NCBI GenBank assembly: GCA_900539345.1
Contig: UQBS01000025.1
Span: 1-40,226 of the forward strand
Length of the DNA stretch: 40,226 nucleotides
Source: an uncultured Coriobacteriaceae bacterium
GTDB lineage: Bacteria > Actinomycetota > Coriobacteriia > Coriobacteriales > UMGS124
Direction of reading: 5' to 3'
Part shown: one piece after another, positions 26,040-34,175 of the stretch
How positions within the stretch are numbered: the stretch's first letter is position 1
How the letters are laid out: each line of letters opens with the position of its first letter
Notes under the pieces: generated by a model
Database searches by the model: none
What the model saw: only the letters and a program-made list of their open reading frames with translations
What the model was told of the DNA's origin: nothing
Translations under genes and position numbers: made by a program

Positions 26040-26708
26040 ATGCACCACAAGACAGCCTTGTTTCTTTCACAGACGGCTGACGGTCACGAGCGTATGCGTC
26101 GCCTGTCGTCGGTGCTCGACGTCTCCATTTTGCTTGCAAGCGTTTCGCGCTTCTCCCAGGCGATTCTCGAGCGCGAGTTTGACCTTGTCGTGCTGGAGAC
26201 CAATGGTGTTCAGGCCTCGCAGGTTGAGAACATCGAGATGACGCTTGCCGACAGTTCGACCCCGATGCTGTTCGTGGTGACCGAGAGCCAGATGCCTGAC
26301 TTGCACCTGCCCATGCGCCCCGTCGCCGACTTCATCTGCACCACGGCAAGCGACGCCGAATATGCCGTGCGTATCCGTCACCTGCTGTGGCCCGGCGAGG
26401 AGACCAGCGACGACGACGTCGTCAAGGTCGACGACCTCATGGTCAACCTTGCCACCTACCAGGTGCGCGTGGGTGACGCCCCCATCGACCTCACCTATAT
26501 GGAGTACTCGCTGCTTGCCTTCATGGTGACCCACCCTGGGCGTGCATACTCGCGCGAGACGCTGCTGCGCCGCGTGTGGGGCTTCGACTACTGCGGCGGC
26601 TCCCGTACGGTGGACGTCCATGTCAGGCGCATCCGCGCCAAGCTCGGCCCCCAGATTTCCAACCACATCGAGACCGTGCGCGGCGTGGGATACCTCTTCA
26701 GGCTGTAG
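26040..26708 (+). CDS. Orphan OmpR/PhoB-type winged-helix regulator with degenerate receiver, GlnR-like
   Basis: The 222-residue protein has an N-terminal receiver-like domain (1-115) and a clear C-terminal OmpR-type winged helix (about 125-222). The DNA-binding half (DLTYMEYSLL, RRVWGFDYCGG, RTVDVHVRRIRAKLG) closely resembles actinobacterial GlnR. The receiver lacks the acidic pair after strand 1. The phospho-acceptor Asp position reads Glu53 (LVVLETNG), and the conserved Lys is not found. It is therefore unlikely to be controlled by a histidine kinase, and none is nearby. ATG 26040 has GGGAGG at 26029-26034. Divergence from gltBD and closeness to glnA support a role as nitrogen-assimilation regulator; that is inference. 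Confidence 0.85.
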   Translation: MHHKTALFLSQTADGHERMRRLSSVLDVSILLASVSRFSQAILEREFDLVVLETNGVQASQVENIEMTLADSSTPMLFVVTESQMPDLHLPMRPVADFICTTASDAEYAVRIRHLLWPGEETSDDDVVKVDDLMVNLATYQVRVGDAPIDLTYMEYSLLAFMVTHPGRAYSRETLLRRVWGFDYCGGSRTVDVHVRRIRAKLGPQISNHIETVRGVGYLFRL

Positions 26709-26721
26709 GCTTCCCCCTGGC

Positions 26722-26855
26722 CTGTGGGCTGTGTTCAGGGCTCAGACAGGTCCTCGTACCGAATGCTACGAAAACCCGGGTCAAGGGTGCGCTTTGCGCA
26801 CTTTTGGCCCTTTTCTTGCATTCACTGCGGAACTCGCCCCGAACACACCCCACAG
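26722..26855 (+). ncRNA. Stem-loop element A (candidate structured RNA, 3' of the GlnR-like gene)
   Basis: The element begins 13 nt after the regulator's stop codon. The outer stem is 26722-26741 with 26836-26855 (18 of 20 positions paired). The internal-loop 5' strand at 26742-26763 ends in TCCTCGTACCGAA and the 3' strand starts TTCACTGCGGAACT at 26821. The inner arm 26761-26823 is an imperfect hairpin (GAATGC/GCATTC at its base, GTGCGC-TTT-GCGCAC at its tip, then TTTT). The same loop strands recur on different stems in element B. The tip hairpin with TTTT (26787-26805) could also serve as a terminator. The family is not recognised. Confidence 0.6.
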
Positions 26856-27097
26856 TCCTTGCGCTTCTACATCGTGCTTCGGGTTGGTGCTTTTGGGTTG
26901 ACGTGGCTGCATGGGAGCCATTGTTGGGCTTGCCGTGGCTACTTCGGGCTGGCGGAGCTGGGCGAGGGCCGTTGCAGCTGCCTTGGTTGCCTTGACCGCA
27001 TTTCGCTTGGGAGATCGGGCGGCCATTCCGGCGAAGGTCGCCAGTAATCTTCAGCCGCATCATAAGCATACGTTCACGTCGCGACTGCGTGACGTAT
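26856..27097. other. Non-coding spacer between elements A and B
   Basis: These 242 bases hold no credible gene: the open frame from ATG 26911 (+) has no ribosome site and runs into element B. Small hairpins are present, GGCGA-AGG-TCGCC at 27031-27043 and ACGTCGCG-ACTG-CGTGACGT at 27076-27095; the latter directly abuts element B on its 3' side. No similarity to a known gene is visible. Confidence 0.5.
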
Positions 27098-27234
27098 GGG
27101 GCAGGGGTTTCCTCTGGCGCAGTTCCGCAGTGAAATGGGAGGCCCACCGGGCGTCGCATGCTTGCATGCGTAAGCCAGGTGGGCCTCCCATTTCGGTACG
27201 AGGACTGTTTGAGCACAGAGGAAACCCCTGCCCC
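27098..27234 (-). ncRNA. Stem-loop element B (candidate structured RNA, 3' of the flavoprotein gene)
   Basis: On the minus strand the element begins 19 nt after the flavoprotein stop. The outer stem GGGGCAGGGGTTTCCTCTG (27234-27216) pairs perfectly with 27116-27098. The 5' loop strand ends TCCTCGTACCGAA (27204-27192) and the 3' loop strand is TTCACTGCGGAACT (27134-27121). The inner stem of 17 bp is 27194-27178 with 27148-27132, and its loop contains CGCATGC-AA-GCATGCG (27155-27170). Loop strands match element A almost exactly, while both stems differ. No U-tract follows, so it is not a simple terminator. Confidence 0.6.
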
Positions 27235-27253
27235 TTCAGGTTGACTTTCGTCC

Positions 27254-28384
27254 CTAGAGCCACTCCGTGACTTTGCTGATGAGCGGCGTCGGCATGCAGC
27301 CGCCGAGATACTTGCCCCAGTTGGAGTTCATGATGGGGAAGAAGAAGAGGCGCCGTGCGATGTTCTTGCGGATGGGTTTGAGGCTTTCGTCGTAGAGGGT
27401 GACGGCCTCGGTCTTCTCCCGTGAGGCGCGCACAACGGCCTGACCTGCGAGTTTTCCTGAGTTGAGGGCAAACGAGATGCCCTCGCCGGAGCTGGGTGAC
27501 ATGATGCCGGCGGCTTCGCCTGCCATGAGGACGCGCCCTTGGCCGGCAATGATGTCGTTGGCGTCTTTGACTTGGATGGCCGAGCCGCCTTCGCGGCGAC
27601 GCGCGGTGCCGAGCGGGTAGCGCTGCCCCCATGTGGCCAGTGCCTTTTCATGCATTGCGGTGACACCCTTGGTTTTGGGGAAAAACACCGAGCCCACAAT
27701 CGCGACGTCACCCTTGGGCACGATGTAGCCGTAGCCATAGGCAGGGTCGATGTGGCGCGAGTAGATGCAGTCGAAATACGGCTCGACGCTGCCGGGTTCG
27801 ATTTCAACGTATTCCTGCACGGTGGTGTAACTCTGCGTCTGCGGCCAAGCGGGGTGCGAGCGTCGCACGGCGGAGCGCGCACCGTCGGCGCCGATGACCC
27901 AACGTGCATGAACGTGTGCCTCGCGGCCGTCGCGGCGCAGCTGCACGTCGACACCGGACCCCTCGTCGGTGCAGCTCACGAAGGTGCTCTTGTCCCAAAC
28001 GTCGACTCGGTCGGGCAGTAGATTCAAGAGCCACTCGTCGAACATGGCCCGATCCACGTTGGAAAACCGTAGCGAGCAGGGCTTCTTAATCTTGCGATCC
28101 CAGTCGTAGTAGCGGAAGTTCACCCATGCCGGGTCGAGCACCATCCCGTGGGGAAGCGGCGCGACGCCTTCAAGGAAGCGCTGGGCATATTCGTTGAGCA
28201 TGCCGCCGCAGCTCTTGCGGCGCGGCAGCGACGAGCTCTCCACGAGCAGCGTGCGCAGGCCGGCCTGTGCCGCCTCGCGAGCCGCCATGATACCGGCAGG
28301 TCCTGCTCCTACCACAACAAGGTCGTAGTCTGTCGAAGCATACGGCTGTCGAGTGGTTTCGTTGGGGGTGCCGGCTGTTTCCAC
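27254..28384 (-). CDS. FAD-dependent oxidoreductase of the geranylgeranyl reductase family
   Basis: The 376-residue flavoprotein begins with a hydrophilic stretch and a Rossmann FAD motif, DLVVVGAGPAGIMAAREAAQ. The family's RRKSCGGML segment follows, then a second FAD motif ADGARSAVRR and GRVLMAGEAAGIMSPSSGEG near residue 285. This places it in the geranylgeranyl-reductase-like (group 2 flavin) oxidoreductases, which saturate isoprenoid chains of quinones or lipids or act on other substrates. The actual substrate cannot be told. The start is GTG 28384 with AAGGAG 6 nt upstream; an in-frame GTG at 28441 has no ribosome site. On the minus strand TACAAT (28481-28476) is a plausible -10. Confidence 0.85.
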   Translation of the reverse strand: METAGTPNETTRQPYASTDYDLVVVGAGPAGIMAAREAAQAGLRTLLVESSSLPRRKSCGGMLNEYAQRFLEGVAPLPHGMVLDPAWVNFRYYDWDRKIKKPCSLRFSNVDRAMFDEWLLNLLPDRVDVWDKSTFVSCTDEGSGVDVQLRRDGREAHVHARWVIGADGARSAVRRSHPAWPQTQSYTTVQEYVEIEPGSVEPYFDCIYSRHIDPAYGYGYIVPKGDVAIVGSVFFPKTKGVTAMHEKALATWGQRYPLGTARRREGGSAIQVKDANDIIAGQGRVLMAGEAAGIMSPSSGEGISFALNSGKLAGQAVVRASREKTEAVTLYDESLKPIRKNIARRLFFFPIMNSNWGKYLGGCMPTPLISKVTEWL

Positions 28385-28782
28385 GGGGTTCTCCTTGCTA
28401 TGTACGGCAGTGTGCCGCGTTGAATGCCTGAGTCTTCGCACGATGGCGAACGGCTGGTAATTTCAGATGAACGGTGGCTAATTGTACACGCCCACCGGGG
28501 TTGGGATGCCCGGCATTTCGATGGCAAAAGGGCAGGAATGAAAATGTAACGTAACGCATTCAAACATTGACGCCTTCGCTTCGGAATGGGAGCGTGCCTC
28601 TGCGATTGCCCTGCTCGGTGCCGCGTGTTCAGCGCCGCCGTCTGTTCATTTGCTAGACCCGGTGTCTGTTCTTGTTTTGGCCAACGGGGCGGCATACCAT
28701 ACACATAGCATGTATGCAGGTGTAATGCGAATCGTCTGCGAGTGAGCGGCGGTTCGTTTTTTTGTTTTCTGGAGGTGTTCGC
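28385..28782. other. Intergenic region between the flavoprotein gene and ruvC
   Basis: This is about 400 bp between divergent genes. It holds the minus-strand -10-like TACAAT at 28476-28481, a short hairpin CCGGG/CCCGG (28496-28500, 28510-28514) and a tandem GTAACGTAACG near 28550. Nothing that looks like a gene, tRNA or repeat is present. The ruvC promoter could not be placed. Confidence 0.4.
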
Positions 28783-29328
28783 TTGGTCATTCTCGGTATC
28801 GACCCCGGCCTTGCCAACACCGGCTGGGGAGTCATCGAGACGCGCGGCAGCCAGTGTCGGGCGCGCGCCTACGGGTGCGTCCACACCGACAAAGACCTCA
28901 CGCTGCCCATGCGCCTGAAGCGCATCCACGACGAGATCGCCGGGGTCATCATGCGCTACTCTCCCATGGAGGTCGCCGTCGAGGAGGTCTTCTTCTGCTC
29001 GAACGCGCAGAGCGCCATCGCCACCGCCCAGGCGCGCGGCGCGGCGCTTGTGGCGTGCACGGGGTGCGGCCTTGAAGTGGGCGAATACACCCCTATGCAG
29101 ATCAAACAGGCGGTGGCCGGCACCGGCGTGGCCGACAAACAGCAGGTGCAGTATATGGTCAAGAATCTGCTGCATCTGGAGCATGAACCCAAGCCCGACC
29201 ATGCGGCCGATGCGCTTGCGGCGGCCATCTGTCATGCCCATCTGTCCGTCTGGCGCACCATGAGCCGCGCTCAGAACCTCTCCAAACCGTCTGCCAGCGC
29301 ATATCGCGAAAGGGGCACGAGACTGTGA
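28783..29328 (+). CDS. ruvC: Holliday junction endodeoxyribonuclease RuvC
   Basis: RuvC is a dimeric nuclease that cuts four-way junctions during recombination repair. The 181-residue protein opens MVILGIDPGLANTGWGVI, with the catalytic Asp7. The second acidic residue lies in VAVEEVFF and the C-terminal pair in KPDHAADALAAA. The start is TTG 28783, which has GGAGGTG at 28771-28777; another in-frame TTG at 28762 would add seven atypical residues. The stop overlaps the ruvA start by 4 nt (GTGA), so ruvC-ruvA-ruvB form one translationally coupled unit. Confidence 0.96.
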   Translation: MVILGIDPGLANTGWGVIETRGSQCRARAYGCVHTDKDLTLPMRLKRIHDEIAGVIMRYSPMEVAVEEVFFCSNAQSAIATAQARGAALVACTGCGLEVGEYTPMQIKQAVAGTGVADKQQVQYMVKNLLHLEHEPKPDHAADALAAAICHAHLSVWRTMSRAQNLSKPSASAYRERGTRL

Positions 29329-29933
29329 TTTCGTTTCTCAGAGGTCGCATACAGGAAAAGACCGCCTTCTCCGTCGTTATCGACGTTGCGGGAGTCGGCT
29401 ATGAGTGCGGTGTTTCGACCGCTACCGCCGCGAGCCTGCCCGCCCCTGGCGAGGATGCGGAGTGCATGCTTTTCACTCGCATGCAGGTACGTGATGACGC
29501 CCTGTCCCTTTTTGGGTTCGCAACCACCGATGAGCGGGCGGTCTTCGACAAGCTTGTGGGCGTTTCCGGCGTCGGACCCAAGCTCGCCCTTTCGGTGCTC
29601 AGCACGTTTGCTCCCGACGCCTTGCGCGAGGTCGTGGCAACGGGCGACGAGAAGCGCATGTCGAGCGTGCCGGGTGTGGGCAAGAAGACCGCCTCGCGTA
29701 TGATTTTGGAGCTCAAGGACTCGCTGGGTGCCCAGGCTCCCGTGCGACTGTCTACCTCGCAGCTCGCTATGCCCGCGTCGCCTGCTGCCTCGGCGCTCGA
29801 CGAGGCGTGCGCGGCGCTTCTTTCGATGGGCTTTACCTCGGCCGAGTGCGAGCTTGCGCTCAAGGGTTATGATGGCCCCGCCGCCGATACCTCGGCGGCG
29901 ATTCGTTTCGCCCTCAAGCGCCTCGGGAGTTAA
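29325..29933 (+). CDS. ruvA: Holliday junction branch migration protein RuvA
   Basis: RuvA binds Holliday junctions as a tetramer and loads the RuvB motor. The 202-residue product has an N-terminal OB fold (MISFLRGRIQEKT), two helix-hairpin-helix motifs (LVGVSGVGPKLALSVL and VPGVGKKTASRMILELK) and a C-terminal RuvB-interacting domain (ALLSMGFTSAECELALKG) after an Ala/Pro-rich linker. The GTG start overlaps the ruvC stop; ruvB begins 6 nt after its end. Confidence 0.97.
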   Translation: MISFLRGRIQEKTAFSVVIDVAGVGYECGVSTATAASLPAPGEDAECMLFTRMQVRDDALSLFGFATTDERAVFDKLVGVSGVGPKLALSVLSTFAPDALREVVATGDEKRMSSVPGVGKKTASRMILELKDSLGAQAPVRLSTSQLAMPASPAASALDEACAALLSMGFTSAECELALKGYDGPAADTSAAIRFALKRLGS

Positions 29934-29939
29934 TAGACG

Positions 29940-30995
29940 ATGTGGGAAGCAGACCAGCAGGACCTTTGGGGTGACGGTGCCTCCGCGCCCGCCGAACGCG
30001 CCGTTACACCTACGCTCACGGCGGAAGACCTCGACGTCGACCGCAAGCTTCGCCCCCAGCTCCTTGACGACTACGTTGGTCAGGAGCGCGTGAAGCAGAC
30101 CCTGCGCGTGGCCATCGAGGCGGCCAAGCAGCGTGGCGAGTGCCTCGACCACCTGCTCTTCTTCGGCCCTCCGGGCCTGGGCAAGACCACGCTCGCCACC
30201 ATTGTGGCAAACGAGATGGGCGCCCAGATCAAGTGTACCTCGGGCCCAGCCATCGAGCGGACCGGCGACCTTGCCGCCATCCTTACGAACCTGCAGGAAG
30301 GCGACGTGCTCTTCGTCGACGAAATTCACCGTCTGAACCATGCGGTGGAAGAGGTTTTCTACCCCGCCATGGAGGACTTTTATCTCGACATCGTGATCGG
30401 CAAGGGCCCCGCCGCCCGTTCCATCAGGCTCGACCTGCCGCGCTTCACACTTGTGGGTGCGACGACGCGCTCCGGTCTTCTGACGGGCCCCCTGCGTGAC
30501 AGGTTCGGCATCATCTCGCGCCTCGACTACTACGCGCCTTCCGAGCTCACGCAGATCGTCATGCGCTCGGCCTCCATCCTGGGGGTCGACCTCGACGAGC
30601 AGGGAGCCGCGCAGATCGCCTCGCGCAGCCGCGGCACCCCGCGTTTGGCGAACCGTCTTCTCAAGCGCGTGCGCGATTACGCCCAGGTCCACGGGGCTTC
30701 TCCCATCGACGCGCGGGTGGCAAGCGACGCGCTTGGGTTCTTCGAGGTCGACGAGATGGGCTTGGACTGGATGGACAACAAGATTCTCTCCACGCTTGCC
30801 CAGACGTTTATGGGCCATCCCGTTGGCCTTTCCACCTTGGCCAGCGCCGTCGGTGAGGATGCGGCCACGCTCGAGGATGTCTACGAGCCGTTTTTGCTTC
30901 AGCAAGGTTTGATCAACCGTACTCCCAAGGGCCGCGTGGCGACCCCGCGCGCATTTGAGCACCTGGGTCTGCCGGTTGCCGAGGCTGACGAGTGA
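29940..30995 (+). CDS. ruvB: Holliday junction branch migration ATPase RuvB
   Basis: RuvB is the AAA+ hexameric motor that drives branch migration with RuvA. The 351-residue chain has Walker A GPPGLGKT (76-83), Walker B DEIH (127-130), the sensor 1 segment LVGATTRSG, the arginine-finger region GPLRDRFG and a C-terminal winged helix ending in QGLINRTPKGRVATPRA. A 30-residue acidic N-terminal leader precedes the family core, which is common. ATG 29940 is used. It is followed after 38 bp by a DUF6483-like gene. Confidence 0.98.
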   Translation: MWEADQQDLWGDGASAPAERAVTPTLTAEDLDVDRKLRPQLLDDYVGQERVKQTLRVAIEAAKQRGECLDHLLFFGPPGLGKTTLATIVANEMGAQIKCTSGPAIERTGDLAAILTNLQEGDVLFVDEIHRLNHAVEEVFYPAMEDFYLDIVIGKGPAARSIRLDLPRFTLVGATTRSGLLTGPLRDRFGIISRLDYYAPSELTQIVMRSASILGVDLDEQGAAQIASRSRGTPRLANRLLKRVRDYAQVHGASPIDARVASDALGFFEVDEMGLDWMDNKILSTLAQTFMGHPVGLSTLASAVGEDAATLEDVYEPFLLQQGLINRTPKGRVATPRAFEHLGLPVAEADE

Positions 30996-31033
30996 CGCGG
31001 CGACGCGTCGGTATCAAAAGGAAGTGATGAGGC

Positions 31034-31432
31034 TTGTCTATTAAAAGCGACTATCTCATGGACATGGTCGCGCGGTTCTGCGATGCCGTGCTTCGCGGCA
31101 TCGACGCCCGCCGCGCAGGCGATGCCTTTGAGGCGCGCGAGGACTTCGAAAGCGTCGTGGGCGGCGTGCTTGACATGGACGCGTCCTGTGCCTTGGCCCT
31201 GTCGAGCTCCTCGCTTGTCACGATGATGCAGCTCTCGGCCGTTGACGAGACGCTCGTCGTGTACTGCGCATATGCCCTGATGCAGGCTGCCGACACCTAC
31301 GAGGCCGCCGACCCCGGCATGGCCCAGCTTCGTCGCGAGCAGGCGCAGGCCCTGGCTGACGCCTATGGGTTTGACGCCGACATCAGCCCCCGCGAAGTGA
31401 GCGAGGCCCTTGCCGCTCGCACAGATCAGTGA
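31034..31432 (+). CDS. Small helical protein, DUF6483-like
   Basis: The 132-residue product appears all-helical, and its N-terminus, SIKSDYLMDMVARFCDAVLRGI, resembles the SDYLMRMIEQ-type opening of DUF6483 proteins found near replication/repair genes in Gram-positive bacteria. The function is unknown. The TTG start at 31034 retains that conserved opening, with AGGAAG upstream; ATG 31058 is an alternative that would cut into it. It lies 38 bp after ruvB on the same strand. A 129-bp gap without a clear terminator follows before fhs. Confidence 0.7.
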   Translation: MSIKSDYLMDMVARFCDAVLRGIDARRAGDAFEAREDFESVVGGVLDMDASCALALSSSSLVTMMQLSAVDETLVVYCAYALMQAADTYEAADPGMAQLRREQAQALADAYGFDADISPREVSEALAARTDQ

Positions 31433-31561
31433 CGTTCGGCCGCACACTCGCACCGCTCAAAGGCGCTTCACGAAACCAGCATTATGCCGTTGCGATGCCA
31501 TGGTAGCTTTTCGGCGTGGCACGTAACATGTATGCAACATTCCAAAGAGGAAGGGAGCCCC

Positions 31562-33229
31562 ATGGCAAGTGACATCGAGATCGCCCAGTCCGTAACCCCC
31601 CGCGAGATAGGTGAAATCGCCTCCAAGCTCGGTCTTGACGAGAAGTATCTGGAACGCTACGGCAGCACCAAGGCAAAAGTCGACTACAACCTGCTGCGCG
31701 AGGAGAACCACACTGCCGGCAAGCTCGTGCTTGTCACTGCCATCAACCCCACCCCCGCCGGCGAGGGCAAGACGACGACCACCATCGGTCTTGCCGATGC
31801 GCTGACGAGCTTGGGCAAGAAGTGCGCGGTCGCCCTGCGCGAGCCGAGCCTGGGCCCGGTTTTCGGCGTGAAGGGCGGCGCTGCTGGCGGCGGCTACGCC
31901 CAGGTCATCCCCATGGAGGACATCAACCTGCACTTTACGGGTGACTTCCATGCCATCGGCGCGGCGAACAACCTGCTCGCAGCCATGCTTGACAACCATA
32001 TCCAGCAGGGCAACGCCTTGGGCATCGACCCGCGCCGCATCACCTGGAAGCGCGTGGTCGACATGAACGACCGCCAGCTGCGCTTCATCGTCGACGGTCT
32101 GGGCGGCAAGGCCAACGGTACCCCGCGTGAGGACGGCTTCGACATCACGGTTGCCTCCGAGATCATGGCGGTCCTGTGCCTTGCGCGCGACATCCCCGAC
32201 CTCAAGGAGCGCCTGGGCCGCATCGTCGTGGGCTACACCTACACCGGCGAGCCTGTGACTGCCAGCCAGCTCAAGGCCGCTGGCGCCATGGCCGCCCTGC
32301 TCAAGGACGCCCTCAAGCCCAACCTCGTGCAGACGCTCGAGGGCACGCCTGCCTTCGTGCACGGCGGTCCCTTCGCAAACATCGCCCACGGCTGCAACTC
32401 CGTCATGGCGACGCGCATGGCCATGGCCCTCTCCGACATCACGGTCACCGAGGCTGGCTTCGGCGCCGACCTGGGTGCCGAGAAGTTCCTCGACATCAAG
32501 TGCCGCATGGCCGGCATTGCCCCCGATGCGGTCGTGCTCGTGGCCACCGCCCGCGCTCTTAAGATGAACGGCGGCGTTGCCAAGACCGACCTCAACGAGG
32601 AGAACCTCGAGGCTCTTGCGGCCGGCATGCCCAACCTGCTCCAGCATGTCGCCAACCTCACCGAGGTCTACGGCATGCCGGTTGTGGTCGCCATCAACCG
32701 CCATCCCACCGACACGGTTGCCGAGCTGGAGCTCATCCAGTCCTGCTGTGCCGAGCAGGGCGTCAACGCCGTGCTTTCCGAGGTGTGGGCCAAGGGTGGC
32801 CAGGGTGGCATCGCGCTGGCTCAGGAAGTCCTGCGTCTTGTTGAGCAGCCCAGCGAGCTGCAGTTTGCCTATCCTACCGGCGCCAGCATCAAGGAGGCCG
32901 TCGAGGCAGTCGCCACGCGCATCTACCATGCCGACGGCGTTGACTTTGCTCCCGCCGCCCTCAAGCAGATTGCCGCGCTCGAGGAGAACGGCTACGGCCA
33001 CCTGCCCGTGTGCATCGCAAAGACGCAGTACAGCTTCTCCGACGATCCCGTCAAGCTTGGTGCCCCCCGCGGCTTCAGGATTGCCGTGCGCGAGGTCAAG
33101 GTCTCGGCGGGTGCCGGTTTCGTCGTCGTGCTTGCCGGCAGTGTCATGACCATGCCGGGCCTGCCCAAGGTTCCCGCGGCTGAGAAGATCGACGTTGATG
33201 AGTCGGGCCGTATCACGGGGTTGTTCTAA
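31562..33229 (+). CDS. fhs: Formate-tetrahydrofolate ligase
   Basis: This enzyme activates formate with ATP to 10-formyl-tetrahydrofolate, feeding purine and formyl-Met synthesis or one-carbon metabolism in anaerobes. The 555-residue length and the P-loop-like TPAGEGKTTT at 64-73 match the family, as do REPSLGPVFGVKGGAAGGGY and FVHGGPFANIAHGCNS. The start is ATG 31562 with GGAAGGGAG just upstream; an in-frame codon at 31484 is unlikely. The next gene, folD, starts one base after its stop codon, so the two are coupled. The upstream region has GTAAC-N6-GCAAC at 31523-31538. Confidence 0.97.
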   Translation: MASDIEIAQSVTPREIGEIASKLGLDEKYLERYGSTKAKVDYNLLREENHTAGKLVLVTAINPTPAGEGKTTTTIGLADALTSLGKKCAVALREPSLGPVFGVKGGAAGGGYAQVIPMEDINLHFTGDFHAIGAANNLLAAMLDNHIQQGNALGIDPRRITWKRVVDMNDRQLRFIVDGLGGKANGTPREDGFDITVASEIMAVLCLARDIPDLKERLGRIVVGYTYTGEPVTASQLKAAGAMAALLKDALKPNLVQTLEGTPAFVHGGPFANIAHGCNSVMATRMAMALSDITVTEAGFGADLGAEKFLDIKCRMAGIAPDAVVLVATARALKMNGGVAKTDLNEENLEALAAGMPNLLQHVANLTEVYGMPVVVAINRHPTDTVAELELIQSCCAEQGVNAVLSEVWAKGGQGGIALAQEVLRLVEQPSELQFAYPTGASIKEAVEAVATRIYHADGVDFAPAALKQIAALEENGYGHLPVCIAKTQYSFSDDPVKLGAPRGFRIAVREVKVSAGAGFVVVLAGSVMTMPGLPKVPAAEKIDVDESGRITGLF

Positions 33230-33230
33230 T

Positions 33231-34100
33231 ATGGCGACAATTCTCGACGGCAAGGCCGTCGCGGCAAAGGTCAAGGCCGAGGCCGCTCAGCGTGTGGAAG
33301 TCCTGAAGCGCCAGGGTCATCCGTGTGGCCTGGCAGTCGTGCTTGTGGGCGACGACCCCGCAAGTTCGGTCTATGTGCGCAACAAGCGTAAGGACTGCGC
33401 AGAGGTGGGCATCGAGGCGTTTGACTACGACTTGCCCGCCACCTGCACGCAGGAGGAGCTCGAGGACCTTCTCGGCAGGCTCAATGCCGACCCGAAGGTC
33501 AGCGGCATCCTCGTGCAGATGCCCCTGCCAGCGCATCTCGACGCCGAGCGTGCCATCGCCCACATCTCGCCCGAGAAAGACGTGGATGCCTTCCATCCCG
33601 TCAACCTCGGTCGCCTTGTGCGTGGGCTCCCCGGTCCCAGGCCGTGCACGCCTGCCGGTGTCATGCGTATCTTGCGCGAGTACGGCATCGATGTGGCCGG
33701 CAAGCGCGCCGTCGTGCTGGGCCGCTCCACTATCGTGGGCAAGCCCATGGCCCTTATGCTCATCGCAAACGACGCCACGGTCACCATCTGCCACAGCCGC
33801 ACGCCCAACAAGGCTGAGACGTCGCAGCAGGCCGATATCGTCATCAGCGCAATCGGCCATGCCAACCTCGTCAAGTCCGACTGGATGCGCGAAGGCGCTG
33901 TCGTTGTGGACGTGGGCATGAACCGCGATGAGAACGGCAAGCTTTGCGGCGACGTTGCCTATGATGAGGTGGCCGCCAAGGCCAGTGCGATCACCCCGGT
34001 TCCGGGTGGCGTTGGCCCCATGACACGTGCCATGCTCATGCTCAACTGCGTCACGGCTGCAGAGCGTCTTGCAGGCATGGATTCCGCCTGGGCGCAGTAA
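33231..34100 (+). CDS. folD: Bifunctional methylenetetrahydrofolate dehydrogenase / cyclohydrolase FolD
   Basis: FolD interconverts 5,10-methylene-, 5,10-methenyl- and 10-formyl-tetrahydrofolate, the next steps after Fhs. The 289-residue protein has the catalytic Tyr48 and Lys52 in YVRNKRK, the conserved GILVQMPLP, the NADP-binding VVLGRSTIVGKPMA and the ending PVPGGVGPMTRAML. ATG 33231 follows the fhs stop (33227-33229) by a single base, so translation is coupled. No obvious terminator follows; the csp leader begins within 100 bp. Confidence 0.97.
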   Translation: MATILDGKAVAAKVKAEAAQRVEVLKRQGHPCGLAVVLVGDDPASSVYVRNKRKDCAEVGIEAFDYDLPATCTQEELEDLLGRLNADPKVSGILVQMPLPAHLDAERAIAHISPEKDVDAFHPVNLGRLVRGLPGPRPCTPAGVMRILREYGIDVAGKRAVVLGRSTIVGKPMALMLIANDATVTICHSRTPNKAETSQQADIVISAIGHANLVKSDWMREGAVVVDVGMNRDENGKLCGDVAYDEVAAKASAITPVPGGVGPMTRAMLMLNCVTAAERLAGMDSAWAQ

Positions 34101-34175
34101 TTGCGTTAGTTTGTTGAGATTGGTGGGAATCTAAAGAAATGTGAACTTGGCTTCCTAAAGCCTGCACACTTCAGG

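Noticed and set aside
27098..27234. Element B as an ordinary bidirectional terminator
   Set aside because: The stems are far longer than needed, carry large conserved internal loops and are not followed by a U-tract on either strand.
26911..27270. Possible small hydrophobic protein between the regulator and the flavoprotein gene
   Set aside because: No ribosome site, and the frame runs through both strands of the hairpin element B, whose sequence is explained by base pairing rather than coding.
31457..33274. A 605-codon minus-strand open frame opposite fhs
   Set aside because: Antisense shadow of a canonical fhs gene.
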